Source of the DNA: Apostichopus japonicus
Taxonomy: Eukaryota; Echinodermata; Holothuroidea; Aspidochirotida; Stichopodidae
Direction of reading: 5' to 3'
Assembly: GCF_037975245.1 (NCBI RefSeq)
Contig: NC_092575.1
Span: forward strand, 18,749,841 to 18,809,840
DNA: 60,000 nt
Within the stretch, counting starts at the first letter, position 1, and each line of letters opens with the position of its first letter. Both the position numbers and the translations under genes were made by a program. Below, one piece after another: positions 11,175 through 22,549 of this stretch. A model generated the notes under the pieces. It was not told the origin of the DNA, searched no databases, and worked only from the letters and a program-made list of their open reading frames with translations.

Positions 11175-11560
11175 CAGTGGCGGAGCTAGGGGTATTGGTT
11201 AGGAGTGGCGAGAATGGTCTGTAGGAGCGCTTTCGACACTATCTAAGCGGAGCGCCACCACTGGTTGGCGCGTAGCGTACAGAAAATTTTTGAATAAAGA
11301 TACTCCCTAGATCGCCGGAAATGCCCCTTTCCGGGCCTGGCTAATTTGCAGATAAACGAAGAATAAGGTGTCATCGCCAAATTACACCAACAAAATGTGA
11401 CAAATGTCAATAAGTAGATGAGAGCGCAATAAAAAAGTCAATAATCTAGAATAAGTAAAAAGTAGTAAAGAGCTGAAAAAGGCGCCAGCAGTCCATTTGA
11501 GTCCGTCAAGGGGGGGGCATCCACCCCCCACCCCCCGACCGTATGGACGCTCCGCCACTG
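11175..11560 (+). mobile_element. hAT MITE, 386 bp, TSD CGCGGCGG
   Basis: Perfect 12-bp terminal inverted repeats, CAGTGGCGGAGC at the left and GCTCCGCCACTG at the right. An exact 8-bp duplication CGCGGCGG flanks it (11167-11174 and 11561-11568). The interior contains the shared hAT core with the GCGCCA...TGGCGC hairpin. There is no coding capacity. It probably used a hAT transposase supplied elsewhere. Confidence 0.9.
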
Positions 11561-11915
11561 CGCGGCGGGGGTGCAGCCCCTAATTCGCCATTACTAATGT
11601 AAAAGAGAGTTTTGACATAATTGGACCTCCATGCTTTTTATACATCTACATGAGACATGTCGTTGTTTACATTAGCATCCCGCGAAATACTGCGCAATTT
11701 GAACGGACCGTACGGTACATGATGGCATGCGATGTAATAACCGATGCTTGCTTATATGATATTGACATGAACATGTTGAACGCGAGCTTCGCGCGCGAAA
11801 ATTTTTGGTTATTTTTTCAGGCAAGTCGGACAGTTTTGAGGCTTTTCATCCTGGAACGCCATTTTCATGCTCACTGATATGATGTGATATCTGCTGTTTG
11901 CGTTACAAATTCGAA

Positions 11916-12245
11916 CAGGCGCGTAGCGAGGAATTTGCCAAGGGAGGGGCGAAGCCTGTAGGCAAATTATCTAAGCGTAGCACCACCATAGGTTGGCGCG
12001 AAGCGTACAAGAAAATTTTGGCCGAAAATGCCTCCCAGATCACTGGAAATGGCACTACCCAAGACCATTTGTTAGCGCGAAGCGTACAAGCAAATTTTGG
12101 CCGAAAATGTCTCCCAGATCGCTGGAAATGACACTTCCCAGGCCTTGTAAGTTGCCTCTAAGCACTTTCTATTTTGAAATTACTTAGCGATATCATTTAA
12201 AATAATGCTGAATGGGGGGGGGGCGGTCGCCCCCATCCCAAAATG
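11916..12245 (+). mobile_element. hAT MITE with internal 79-bp duplication and damaged right end
   Basis: It starts with CAGGCGCGTAGCGAGGAATT and continues with the family sequence (AATTTGCCAAGGGAGGGGCG, then the CTATCTAAGCG core). The hairpin arm is mutated to GCACCA. The segment 11,993-12,071 is repeated at 12,072-12,150 with several differences. The right end reaches a G/C-rich block but the expected GGCTACGCGCCTG terminus is missing. A near-match to the left flank (AATTCGAA versus AATTCGAG near 12,271) could be a decayed duplication. Confidence 0.8.
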
Positions 12246-12395
12246 CGTCATGTTCCCCGACGACACGGTCGAATTCGAGACCAGCCACAGTTGGTTTCAT
12301 AGCACAATTCTACACACGCTTTATGATAGACCATATATAGTACATATATAGATCATTAGTGAGAGAGGAAAATGGAAACGTCAAAAAATGGAGTT

Positions 12396-12398
<3 letters not shown>

Positions 12399-12430
<32 letters not shown>
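12399..12430. repeat. (TA)n microsatellite
   Basis: Short TA array on the left side of the tRNA-like fragment. Confidence 0.9.
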
Positions 12431-12432
<2 letters not shown>

Positions 12433-12520
12433 GAAAATCGTAATGAGTTGGAAAATCAAGAACAGTGAAAAAACTTTCAGCCTCCACCGGGATTCGAACC
12501 ACGGGCCTCAAAAGACCCAG
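12431..12520 (-). mobile_element. tRNA-derived SINE fragment (B box, T6 terminator)
   Basis: On the - strand there is a perfect pol III B box GGTTCGAATC (12,491-12,500) in a T-arm-like context (GTGGTTCGAATCCCGG). A GGGTC...GGCCC anticodon-arm-like pairing lies just upstream, and a TTTTTT run about 20 bases downstream. The A-box half is absent because the sequence changes to (TA)n at 12,521. This fits the 3' half of a tRNA-related SINE better than a functional tRNA, since the T-stem is imperfect and no acceptor stem can be closed. Confidence 0.55.

Positions 12521-12572
<52 letters not shown>
12521..12572. repeat. (TA)n microsatellite at the PLE 5' junction
   Basis: Pure TA array joining the SINE fragment to the PLE. 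It is in frame with the PLE ORF, so a longer artificial open frame results. Confidence 0.95.
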
Positions 12573-12574
<2 letters not shown>

Positions 12575-13553
12575 ACATGGCGTTCACTTTCTGGACACCA
12601 CCGTGACCCTACAAAATGGTTCACTCATAACAGACTTGTTCAATAAACCCACGAACAAGCACAACTACCTCTTACCAAGCAGTTGCCATCCACGTCACTG
12701 TACCAGAAATATTCCGTACAGTCAAGCGTTGCGCATTCGACGCATTTGCTCCTCTGAAGTCGATTTTGATTCACGCACTAAAGAACTGTCACAACACCTC
12801 CTAAACAGACAGTATTTTCGGGGTACTATTGAAAATGCCATCAAAAAGGCTAAAAGCAAACCCCGTACCGAAACATTGACGTACAAAACTCGTCAAACCA
12901 GTTCCAAAACGGTACCATTGGTTACTGAATTCCACCCTGGTCTCCCACCACTGGCTTATATGATTCAGAAGAATTTTCACCTACTTCAAGGCACCGAACG
13001 CCTGAAATCAGTATTCCCAGAATTACCTGTCATCGCTTTTAAAAGACCCAGCAACCTACGGGATATCTTAGTTCGGGCATCCTTTCGGGATGACACCCCA
13101 TTAGGGGAAAGCAAAACAGAAACTACAGGATCATCGCCCTGTACACAAAATTGCAAAACGTGCTTACTTGTCGATTCGACCGGGGCCTTTCAGAGCAACC
13201 AAACCAAACGCACGTTCCAAATTCGGCACAAAATTAACTGCCTATCCAAAAATGTCATTTACCTCATCTACTGCAATATTTGTAACTTACAATACATTGG
13301 AGAGTCAAAAAACACTCTTAGAATGAGAATGACACAACATAGATCGGCGATCAAAACAAAAAAGATCTACCAACCTGTTGCAAATCACTTCAATCTCCAA
13401 AATCATTCAATTGAGAATTTGCGTGTTATTGCCATTGACCAGAACGATTCTTGGACAGATAAATCTAGGAAAGCGAAAGAAAATTTCTGGGAACTAAACC
13501 TAAAGACCACGGCACCATTCGGTTTAAACATCAGAAACGATTTGCCTTCCTAG
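12573..13553 (+). pseudogene. PLE ORF remnant: RT thumb region and GIY-YIG endonuclease
   Basis: This is 326 codons of an originally longer polyprotein that combines reverse transcriptase with a GIY-YIG nuclease. The visible N-terminus, GHGVHFLDTTVTLQNGSLIT, is the palm/thumb part after the catalytic YADD, which is absent. Next come IPYSQALRIRRICSSE, the conserved PLE thumb motif, and a PSNLRDILVRA linker motif. A Cys-rich CTQNCKTC segment precedes the nuclease (about 13,245-13,540): IYLIYCNICNLQYIGES holds the GIY and YIG elements, LRMRMTQHR carries the Arg, and KENFWE supplies a probable catalytic Glu. The nuclease frame is intact to its stop, so loss of function comes from 5' truncation. 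Residues translated upstream of 12,573 come from SINE and TA repeats and do not belong to the protein. Confidence 0.88.
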
Positions 13554-13590
13554 ATAAACCAAAACAATTCCTTTACAATTACGACGGAAT

Positions 13591-13626
13591 CGGATTAAAT
13601 AATCCGACGCGGATTAAAATAATCCG
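13591..13626. repeat. Two adjacent palindromes in the PLE 3' UTR
   Basis: CGGATTAAATAATCCG (13,591-13,606) and CGGATTAAAATAATCCG (13,610-13,626) can each fold into a 7-bp hairpin. They lie about 40 bp after the stop codon. They may be part of the RNA structure recognised at the 3' end, but that is inference. Confidence 0.75.
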
Positions 13627-13908
13627 AATTTCTAAAACTTCTGCTCAATTCAGCAGAAATCAGTAAGTCGCTTTGCCTTTACAACATGCCGACAATCTTC
13701 TCTATAAAATAGTTTCAATTCCTGCTACTCCTTGTCACTTTCGGTGATCATGCACTGAAGAAGAGCTAGTTTTGCTCGAAAGCTCTGCAAAAACCAAACA
13801 TTGGCTGTTTTACTTCCAATCACTTGCCTAATTCAATTATTGTATCTCACTCGAGATCCAGCCTTTCTCTAAATGCAGCATAGTTGTTTAACAGTTTTTT
13901 CCGTTATT

Positions 13909-14067
<159 letters not shown>

Positions 14068-14115
14068 AATCCAAAATAGTTTCGGTAAAACTTTCACTGT
14101 ATTTAACCTATACAT

Positions 14116-15612
14116 ATGCTCTGGTGCCGTAGCCTATTATCTTGAACATTGCTTTATGTTAACCTGTTGTCAAGCCTGACAGAGGGGGCGGGCAAGGCAT
14201 AGACCATACCAATCAATTGGTCGATCACAAACTAATCTAAATCTAAGAAAACATTGGCACCTATCAACATTTCTGAAATGTCATCAACTAGATAGTGTTG
14301 CATGTAATGATTTGTAGAGTCTATTTCCCGTTTGTATTAATTTGTGCACACTTACCATGTTTTTATCATCGTATTTACACTGGCTGTGATACTGGAATAT
14401 CCCATCAGATGGTAGAAAAGCCATTCAATTAGCAGAAAATAGTAAAATCGCACAGTTTATTGTTTCTCCCAAAAACTTTAGCTACACGTATCAACCAATG
14501 CAAGTATCCAATCCGAATCTCTGATTATATATAAGAAGCCATTATTTTGTTTATAGAGACGGGCATGTATTGCAAGTAACTGTAATACCCGAGGATTAAA
14601 AAAACGTACATAGGATTTAGTTTTCATATCTTATATGGTTTGACCGAGCACTTGTTTATATTAATTTCCTTAAGGTCAGATTAAATTTGATCCAAGATGG
14701 AACCTGATCACGAAAACTAAACAAGTTCGCTGAAGTGATACACCAAACCATGTTTGGGTGTTGGTAATACATAGAATCTCGTTGGGGACCCGTTAACATT
14801 TACAGCACCGGTGCCCTGTTGTGTTGCTGCCACACTGCTCCTTAACTTGATATTGTAACCACTAACCATGTTATCATATAACCATAGGAAAATGATATTA
14901 TGTTATGTAAGTAACACACAAATATATACGTCTAAGTACATTCCTTGTCCCAACGCATCCATTGATGTGGGGAAAGTAATACAACAGTTTCTAAACTAAT
15001 TTCTGTTTTACTATAGGGTCTTGTCAATAGGTTGATGCGTGCGTAAACTTAATTGTACTACTGCTTGTTTCTAAACTATATGCCGAAAGCTTTGTAGTTC
15101 TACATGGATAAGTGTTGCCTCTTGAAGCAATGTCATTGATCGAATCAATCAATGACGTCATGACCACTCCCATTTGTAGGAGTGGCTTATTTCAACAAAG
15201 TAATAATAAGAAAAACGTGCGTGTGGCTGTCGTAGGAAGATAGCACATTCTGTCAACTGTAATAGTCCCGAGAGTGGCATGTATATTATATAAGGGTAGT
15301 GCTCCCTAAGCACGTGAACATATTTAGTGGGATTTACGACAGTGAAGACGAAATTAAGCGAGAAAGGGTTTCACACGAGTTTATTGATTGCCAACACAGT
15401 TTTTCAATTGGACTAATTTTTTATTTCTATTTTAAAAGAAGAATAAGCATCTAACATAGAGAAAAGGAAACGTCTTAATTGCGTACTTTACATGTTTGTT
15501 TAACACCTGAGGAAGTGAACTGAAACGAAGTCCAAGTGGTCGGCTTGTTCGCGAAGATTGTTAGAAATTGAAATCAACCTTAATTTTTCTTTATCCATTG
15601 ATTGTTTTACTA
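14116..15612. other. Intergenic DNA, nothing recognised
   Basis: No supportable ORF or element. A CRE palindrome TGACGTCA is at 15153-15160 in a TCAATCAATGACGTCATGA context. Confidence 0.5.
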
Positions 15613-15670
15613 TGATTGGCACGTGGGCGCCTCTGAGGACGTAGGCCGTACACGTGCACGTGTCATTGGC
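15613..15670. promoter_or_regulatory. Possible E-box/CCAAT cluster
   Basis: Three CACGTG E-boxes (15620-15625, 15651-15656, 15657-15662) lie in about 45 bp. The last two form the 14-base palindrome ACACGTGCACGTGT. Inverted CCAAT elements (ATTGG) flank the cluster at 15,615 and 15,664. CACGTG is the established site for USF/MITF/TFEB-type bHLH factors. No gene start is recognised nearby, so the role is inference. Confidence 0.35.
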
Positions 15671-16829
15671 AGTTATAGGAATAAATCAAGAGACTGATAA
15701 AAAGCAAAAAAATAAAACCAACACGTTTTATCAAATTAAACATCCTCGTCCTTATGGAAAGTTCTCCACCTGGTTAAACAGAAGCCCGAGAGAGGACTTA
15801 TAAACGATTGTCGCATGCCAGGCATTGAAGTACACTTTAAACCCGTCGATTTTAAAATCAACAACAGAACGACAGCTATCAGCTCAATGTACTTCATGAG
15901 TGCAAGGTACACTTTATGCTTGCACGAATAAAGAGGAAGAGTGAGAGACGATAGCCTATAACTATTCAATACTGATAGAATAAATACAACCCCTTTCCCG
16001 TTTGCATGTGAGGGTACAACGTCATCATTGAAATACGTATCGGGAATTGCAGTCTTGGAGTTTGTATTGTGATTTCTAATAAATAAGGTAGGTTTTTTTT
16101 TTTATTGTGTTTCTACTATATGTACTTGCAAGTTTGGTGCATTTTCCAGCAACTGAAAACATGAAGTGTTTGATTTACTTTAGTTTATGAATATGTGAAA
16201 TAATAGAGTATTAGTGCACGTTTGGGCCGGGAGGGTATGGGACGGGAGGGAGGGAACGAGGGTGCGTCTGATGGAGAGGGAGGATAATGGGGAAAATATG
16301 CAGGGTAGTAACTGCCGTTGTGTAGCCAGCAACTAAAATAGATCGAAAATTAACAGTTCATATCCTTGAATGATAATTTATATGAGGTTCTACTTTTAAT
16401 TTTATCTTTTTTCTGCCTTTCTTGTTTCCATGGTATGGAACTTAAATTATGAAACTGAAATGTAGTTTCAATGTGTCTTATCAATATTTGTATTTATATT
16501 TGTACATGAACATAATTATGAGTCAATTAGTTAAATATACGGAGATTTAATATTCGTCACATTTATGTAGGCTATGTCTTAATTTAGCGAAATGTAGATT
16601 AGTTAAATTAACAAACCAAATAAATAAAGATATTAATTAATTAATTAATATAAGCAAACAAAAAATAAATAGAAACGGGAAAATATGGATATAATTTCAA
16701 AGCTTGAAATTCACCCTCATTGCAACACGTTTATAAATTCATATCAATATAATAAATAGGGATTATAGAGTATAACTGTTTAATTACAACCGTTAGCAAA
16801 AAACCACTTTCTCGTAAGAGTTCAAATTC

Positions 16830-16831
<2 letters not shown>
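15671..16831. other. AT-rich intergenic DNA, nothing recognised
   Basis: No protein-like ORF or terminal-repeat element found. It includes TTAATTAATTAA-type runs near 16,630. Confidence 0.5.
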
Positions 16832-16891
<60 letters not shown>

Positions 16892-16902
16892 GTGTGTGTG
16901 TG
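16832..16902. repeat. (TA)n(TG)n microsatellite
   Basis: TA array passing into GTGTGTGTG. Confidence 0.95.
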
Positions 16903-17489
16903 TTACGGAATAAACCTGCCTATGTCCAAAGGCATTATATCTACCCTGGCATTTATGGTTAAATTAAGAATGAAAAGAGAATGAGGGATCAGAGAATAAT
17001 TTAAGATCTTTATCAGGATGATTGCTAAAACATGTCTGTTCCCAAATGTCGCTCTGAGCCTAGCCGAGACCCAAGATGAGGACTATATTTATTCAAAGAA
17101 TTAAGATTGGAATCATTAAATACGTCTGTTACGAGCAAACCTTGCGTTTTACGCTTATCTATAATCTCAATTCCAAATGCCTGGGAGAATGTCCAAAGAT
17201 ATTGATATTCTTTCACTTTTATGCGGAATTGGAATTTGAACTTTTACGAAACAGTGGTTTCTTGCTAAATGTTGTAATTAAACAGTTATTCTCTATAACT
17301 TCATCATTTATTCTATTTATGTGAATTTATAAACGTGTTGCAAACAGTGTGAATTTCACGCTTTGAAATTAGATCCATTTTTGTGAAAACATACAGTAAA
17401 AAAAATTAAACTTTGGAATTAAGATAAATGACAGGGCATACTTTTGGCGTATAGTCGTCAAATGTTAAATGTTTGTTTGAAAGAATCGT

Positions 17490-18903
<1,414 letters not shown>

Positions 18904-19983
18904 ACTAGTACACGGCAAGTGCTCTTTTGATGTTAGAAATTGATATCGAGTGCAGCATTTTTTCGAGTTCCGACTATAAACGTTTTAATGTTCTATATTA
19001 TTTTCTTTCTATTTTATGGTGACATCCCTCTCAACCAATTCAATTTGATTGAGAAGAATAAAAAAAAAGGCTGTTTGCATTTGGTCGTCAATTTCCGCCA
19101 ATTCTACAAACTGTATATCACGAATATTCGGCCAAATCCAAATATAAGATTTGCAATTGATCATTTTAAAGACAATATCCTAGATTGACTTCACCAAATG
19201 AATGTTAACTAACAAATACGGTACTTCACGCTTTGATATGATAGAAGAATTATCGTCAGCAATTCCGGCAAATTACTCAAATTTCATACTTTCTGCGTTA
19301 TCTCACATATGTTTTGTTGTTCTTATGGCCGGACTTTATACTGAAGTACGGTGTGGAAAAATGACACTTTTTGCCCCCAGCTGTGAGCTTCGCATAGTTA
19401 CTACGTCATCTTGGGTTTTTGATAATTTACTTTGCATGACAAGAGAGTAGTCCTTGAGCTTTCGGATTAGATTTTAATTATCAATTTGTCGCAAATTGAG
19501 ATAATTATCTCACACGATTTAGTTATCACGTACTCTATTTTTTCTTCTTTATGTATACAGATCATCAACCGATTAAGTCGGACGGAAATAACCACAAATT
19601 CAAGGATGCATACTATAAAGATTCTTACCTTCGGACGAATTGAAATGTCCAACCTTGCAGTGGTTCTGCCAGATTTCAGACTATGAGCTTTTAATATTTC
19701 AAACTACACGATTCCTTCCTACATTTTCTTCTGGGATATGTCCATTTTAATTGACAATAAAAATATACATATTACATTTATAAATATATATATATATATG
19801 TATACATATATATATACATATATAAATATGTCCTTCATATTCTGAGTTAGTTTTTTTTATGAGCTGTTTGATCAAGCAGAACAAGTGAGTCGATTTTCCG
19901 GTCTTTTTGTTGTTGTCGTGAAACTGCTTCATTGTACATTGACGTTTCACTGGGTTCATGGATATATTACTTCGTCGGATATG
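18904..19983. other. Upstream flank of ABHD15, nothing else recognised
   Basis: Several short frames on both strands lack recognisable motifs. A small (TA)n tract is at 19,785-19,830. Confidence 0.5.
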
Positions 19984-19997
19984 TATATATATAAAGG
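19984..19997 (+). promoter_or_regulatory. TATA box of the ABHD15 gene
   Basis: TATATATATAAAGG fits the TATAWAAG consensus and lies about 100 bp before the start codon. A start site about 25-30 bp downstream would give a 5' UTR of roughly 70-80 bases. It could also be a chance product of the AT-rich flank. Confidence 0.5.
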
Positions 19998-20096
19998 ACT
20001 TTTCAATCCGTGTTCGTTTTATAAATCCACAAACATTGACGAATTTCTATCGAAAATTCGAATGAAAAAGAATCTTGGAGTTCGTGGAAGATAATA

Positions 20097-21512
20097 ATGA
20101 TGTCGATTGGATCAACAGCAACTACACAGACAATTACACTTCCCTGGAGAGAAATGATATCCAAAACAGAAACCCGTTCAAAATGGCGACAGAGAAATCA
20201 TCATGATACAGTTGGACATAATCGGCGACTATTAGATACGCCAAATGTTCAACGAGAATGCCACTTGGAGAAATGTCATCATTATTTAACTCTGACGGCC
20301 ATCTTTCTTGGCAATGTTATTCTCAACTTTGGGAGAAACTTTGTACAATCTGTGAAATCGTTGTTTCTCTTCTTCTTTCCCAGAGGTGAACTTCCAAAAT
20401 TGTATTTTAAATCTTCTGCAATGCAAGATTTCCTCACCCAAAACTGTAAGATTTTAACCTCTGAATACAGATGCAGCCCATGGTTATTATCAGGTTGGAT
20501 TCAAACTTTGTCAAATGTGTTTCTTCGGATGTGTCGTCACGAAACGTCATTCACACGTAATCTCTTTATGGCGGAAGATGGCGGTCTCGTAGGGCTCGAT
20601 TGGTTTCTAAATGGACCCACTTTACGCAAGAGAGCACCGATCGTATTAGTCATACCTTGCAACAATATTCTTGCATTATCGGAAGCTGTCATATGTGCGC
20701 ATGCGTATCGTAAAGGCTTCCTGCCAGTCGTTTTTCGCAAACGTGGCAGCGCTGGAATACCCTTGACGTCTTCATCAAACTATCAGTCCTTCGGAGAATG
20801 TTCCGACCTCCGTGAAGTAATCAAGTTTGTACGAAAACTGGATCCGAAGAGGAAGTTAATATCCATGGGAGTAGGGACAGGTGCCAGTTTACTTTTGGCC
20901 TATCTCGGGGAATATGGCTCATCTTGTCACCTACAAGCTGCGGTTTGCATCTCACCATGGTACTCGCTCGAGCGTCAACTGAGTTCAGAGCATAACAACT
21001 TTTCTCAATGGGTCTTCCTACAAAGTCTTAAGGTGGAGTTGTCACGGAGTGCAGGACACTTACAAAGCAAAATCGACTTGGATCAAGCATTCGGTGCCTC
21101 GTCAGCGGAGGAATACCTCAGAAATATGATACCTTTTGTTGATAATTGTCAGGATTTGGAGGGGTTTTACGAGCAAAATGAGCCACTGAGTGAAATTGAC
21201 GAAATAGCAATACCTCTGTTGTGTATCCATAGCTTAGATGATCCCGTTGTACAGAAAAATGACATTCCGTTCGATTTGTTTGAAACCATTCCGCATGTTA
21301 CCTTGGTAACCACGAGAAGAGGAGGACATGGTTCTTTCTTACACGGATGGAAAGCGAACAACTGGGCTTTAGATTTAGCAACAGATTATTGTCAAAATGT
21401 ATTGAAAGTGATGGGTAAACCACACCTCTTAAATAATAACAAATGTAATAATAATAATAATAATAATATTAATACTACTACTGCTAATAATAGTAATAAT
21501 AGTACTAGATGA
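20097..21512 (+). CDS. ABHD15: ABHD15-like alpha/beta-hydrolase-domain protein, 471 aa
   Basis: One uninterrupted ORF, close to the ~468 aa of vertebrate ABHD15. A hydrophobic segment at about residues 63-95 could anchor it in a membrane. The hydrolase fold follows: an entry motif (FMAEDGGLVGLDWF, ~157-170), a strand/turn (PIVLVIP, ~181), and an RKRGSAGIPL segment with an FGECSDLREV helix (~214-241). The nucleophile elbow GVGTG (258-262) has Gly260 where hydrolases carry Ser. The charge-relay Asp (LDDP, 380-383) and His (GGHGSF, His411) remain. The match to ABHD15, from memory, is strongest in YLGE-GSS...CISP and NEPLSEIDE-IPLLCI. ABHD15 in mammals associates with PDE3B in insulin-regulated lipolysis; whether that holds here is unknown. 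The start is ATGATG, and the next upstream frame is closed. The C-terminus ends in Asn-rich, microsatellite-encoded residues. Confidence 0.85.
   Translation: MMSIGSTATTQTITLPWREMISKTETRSKWRQRNHHDTVGHNRRLLDTPNVQRECHLEKCHHYLTLTAIFLGNVILNFGRNFVQSVKSLFLFFFPRGELPKLYFKSSAMQDFLTQNCKILTSEYRCSPWLLSGWIQTLSNVFLRMCRHETSFTRNLFMAEDGGLVGLDWFLNGPTLRKRAPIVLVIPCNNILALSEAVICAHAYRKGFLPVVFRKRGSAGIPLTSSSNYQSFGECSDLREVIKFVRKLDPKRKLISMGVGTGASLLLAYLGEYGSSCHLQAAVCISPWYSLERQLSSEHNNFSQWVFLQSLKVELSRSAGHLQSKIDLDQAFGASSAEEYLRNMIPFVDNCQDLEGFYEQNEPLSEIDEIAIPLLCIHSLDDPVVQKNDIPFDLFETIPHVTLVTTRRGGHGSFLHGWKANNWALDLATDYCQNVLKVMGKPHLLNNNKCNNNNNNNINTTTANNSNNSTR
21430..21509 (+). repeat. (AAT)n microsatellite within the ABHD15 coding end
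   Basis: Repeated AAT/AAC/ACT codons encode the last ~27 residues, mainly Asn and Thr. The hydrolase domain ends before it (around KVMGKPHL), so it is probably a tolerated tail that extends to a downstream stop. Confidence 0.85.
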
Positions 21513-22305
21513 AAGAAAAGGGAAGAGAGGAGGTGGGGTGGGAGTGGGGGTGGGGGTGGGGGAGAGAAACTGTGTTGTAATGAAGATTTCAGCCTGGGGA
21601 TGTAGTGCCTCATCGAACCCCCTGTTTTGACTTATTCAGCTTGAACTTAATTTGAAGAATGCTATAGAAGGATTCAAACTAAACAGTCCCATTCGAATGG
21701 AAATATCAATAGATACTTTTATATAAACATGTCGTACTGACCTTACAACGTAAACCACAGACAAGTTGAAGTAACCGAACATCGAAAAAAAATATTTACA
21801 GTAACGAACATAAGATGACTATAAAGAATTTATAAGCTGACTATAAACGATCTTCAAGTATAGTTACACGACTATTTTTATTTTCTTCAAAATGAGAACA
21901 GCTTGTCATTAACTCAATGGGACACGTTACCCCCCCCCCCCTCACCCACCCACCCCCGTCGGTGATGTAATATCAGCTACGTTAAATATATATCCCCAAA
22001 TATGCTAGAAATTCAAAGAATGGCCACTGATGCTACAACTTTAACAATTATTCAACTACCCCCCTCCCCCTTTCAAATCAATTTTCCTCAGCCACACATT
22101 CGACTGTCTCCTCTATGCCTGAGAGTAATTATTGAGATTCAGAACTTTCCAACAACGTGACTTTCGACAACTTTTAGTAATGTTTAGCATACTAAAATTT
22201 TATGGCCATAAACATTGGTGACCTCTACGCCTACGTCATGATCTAAGTGGGCGGGCGGTTCTGGGAGTCGTGGGAAGACGGAAGTGGGAGGGGGCATGTG
22301 AGTAG
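21513..22305. other. 3' flank of ABHD15
   Basis: G-rich just after the stop (21,530-21,566), then AT-rich. No clear close polyadenylation signal; the first AATAAA I noticed is at 22,418-22,423, about 900 bp downstream. C-rich runs lie near 21,931-21,956. Confidence 0.4.
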
Positions 22306-22548
22306 GACTTCACACTGTTATATCACTCATTGTCTCAGTTGTGTCCCTGCCGGAGAAAGTTACATGAAAATTATAATCTCCTTCCGTATTACATATGTAT
22401 GTTCCTTTAAGACTTGCAATAAAATGTATTTTATCGCATGCACGTAACGAGTATCTCACAGTGACTAATCCAGAATATTTCGTAAGTGGGGAGCCCGAAA
22501 GACAAGTAACGGTTGATGCCGAAAGTACTACCACAATAATGGTGAATT
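22306..22548 (-). CDS. Possible terminal exon of an unrecognised protein
   Basis: A - strand frame ending in TGA at about 22,308 looks moderately protein-like. It contains LRACDKIHFIASLKGTYIC and DYNFHVTFSGRD, faintly reminiscent of a small beta-sandwich domain with Cys residues. A candidate acceptor (TTATTGTGGTAG) precedes it. No family is recognised, the + strand is also open here, and no partner exons were found, so this is weak. Confidence 0.2.
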
Positions 22549-22549
22549 A

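Noticed and set aside
12478-12520. tRNA gene on the - strand
   Set aside because: The B box is perfect but the T-stem does not pair fully, no A box or acceptor stem exists, and (TA)n replaces the 5' half. Called a SINE fragment instead.
12465-12572. Apparent N-terminus of the 362-codon PLE frame
   Set aside because: It translates SINE-fragment and (TA)n sequence that happens to be in frame. PLE homology begins at 12,573.
13755-13782. Hammerhead-like CTGAAGA...GAGC/GCTC...GAAA stem-loop in the PLE 3' UTR
   Set aside because: An extra A separates the core from stem II, and no U-H cleavage site or stem I partner follows GAAA. It is a stem-loop only, not a credible hammerhead.
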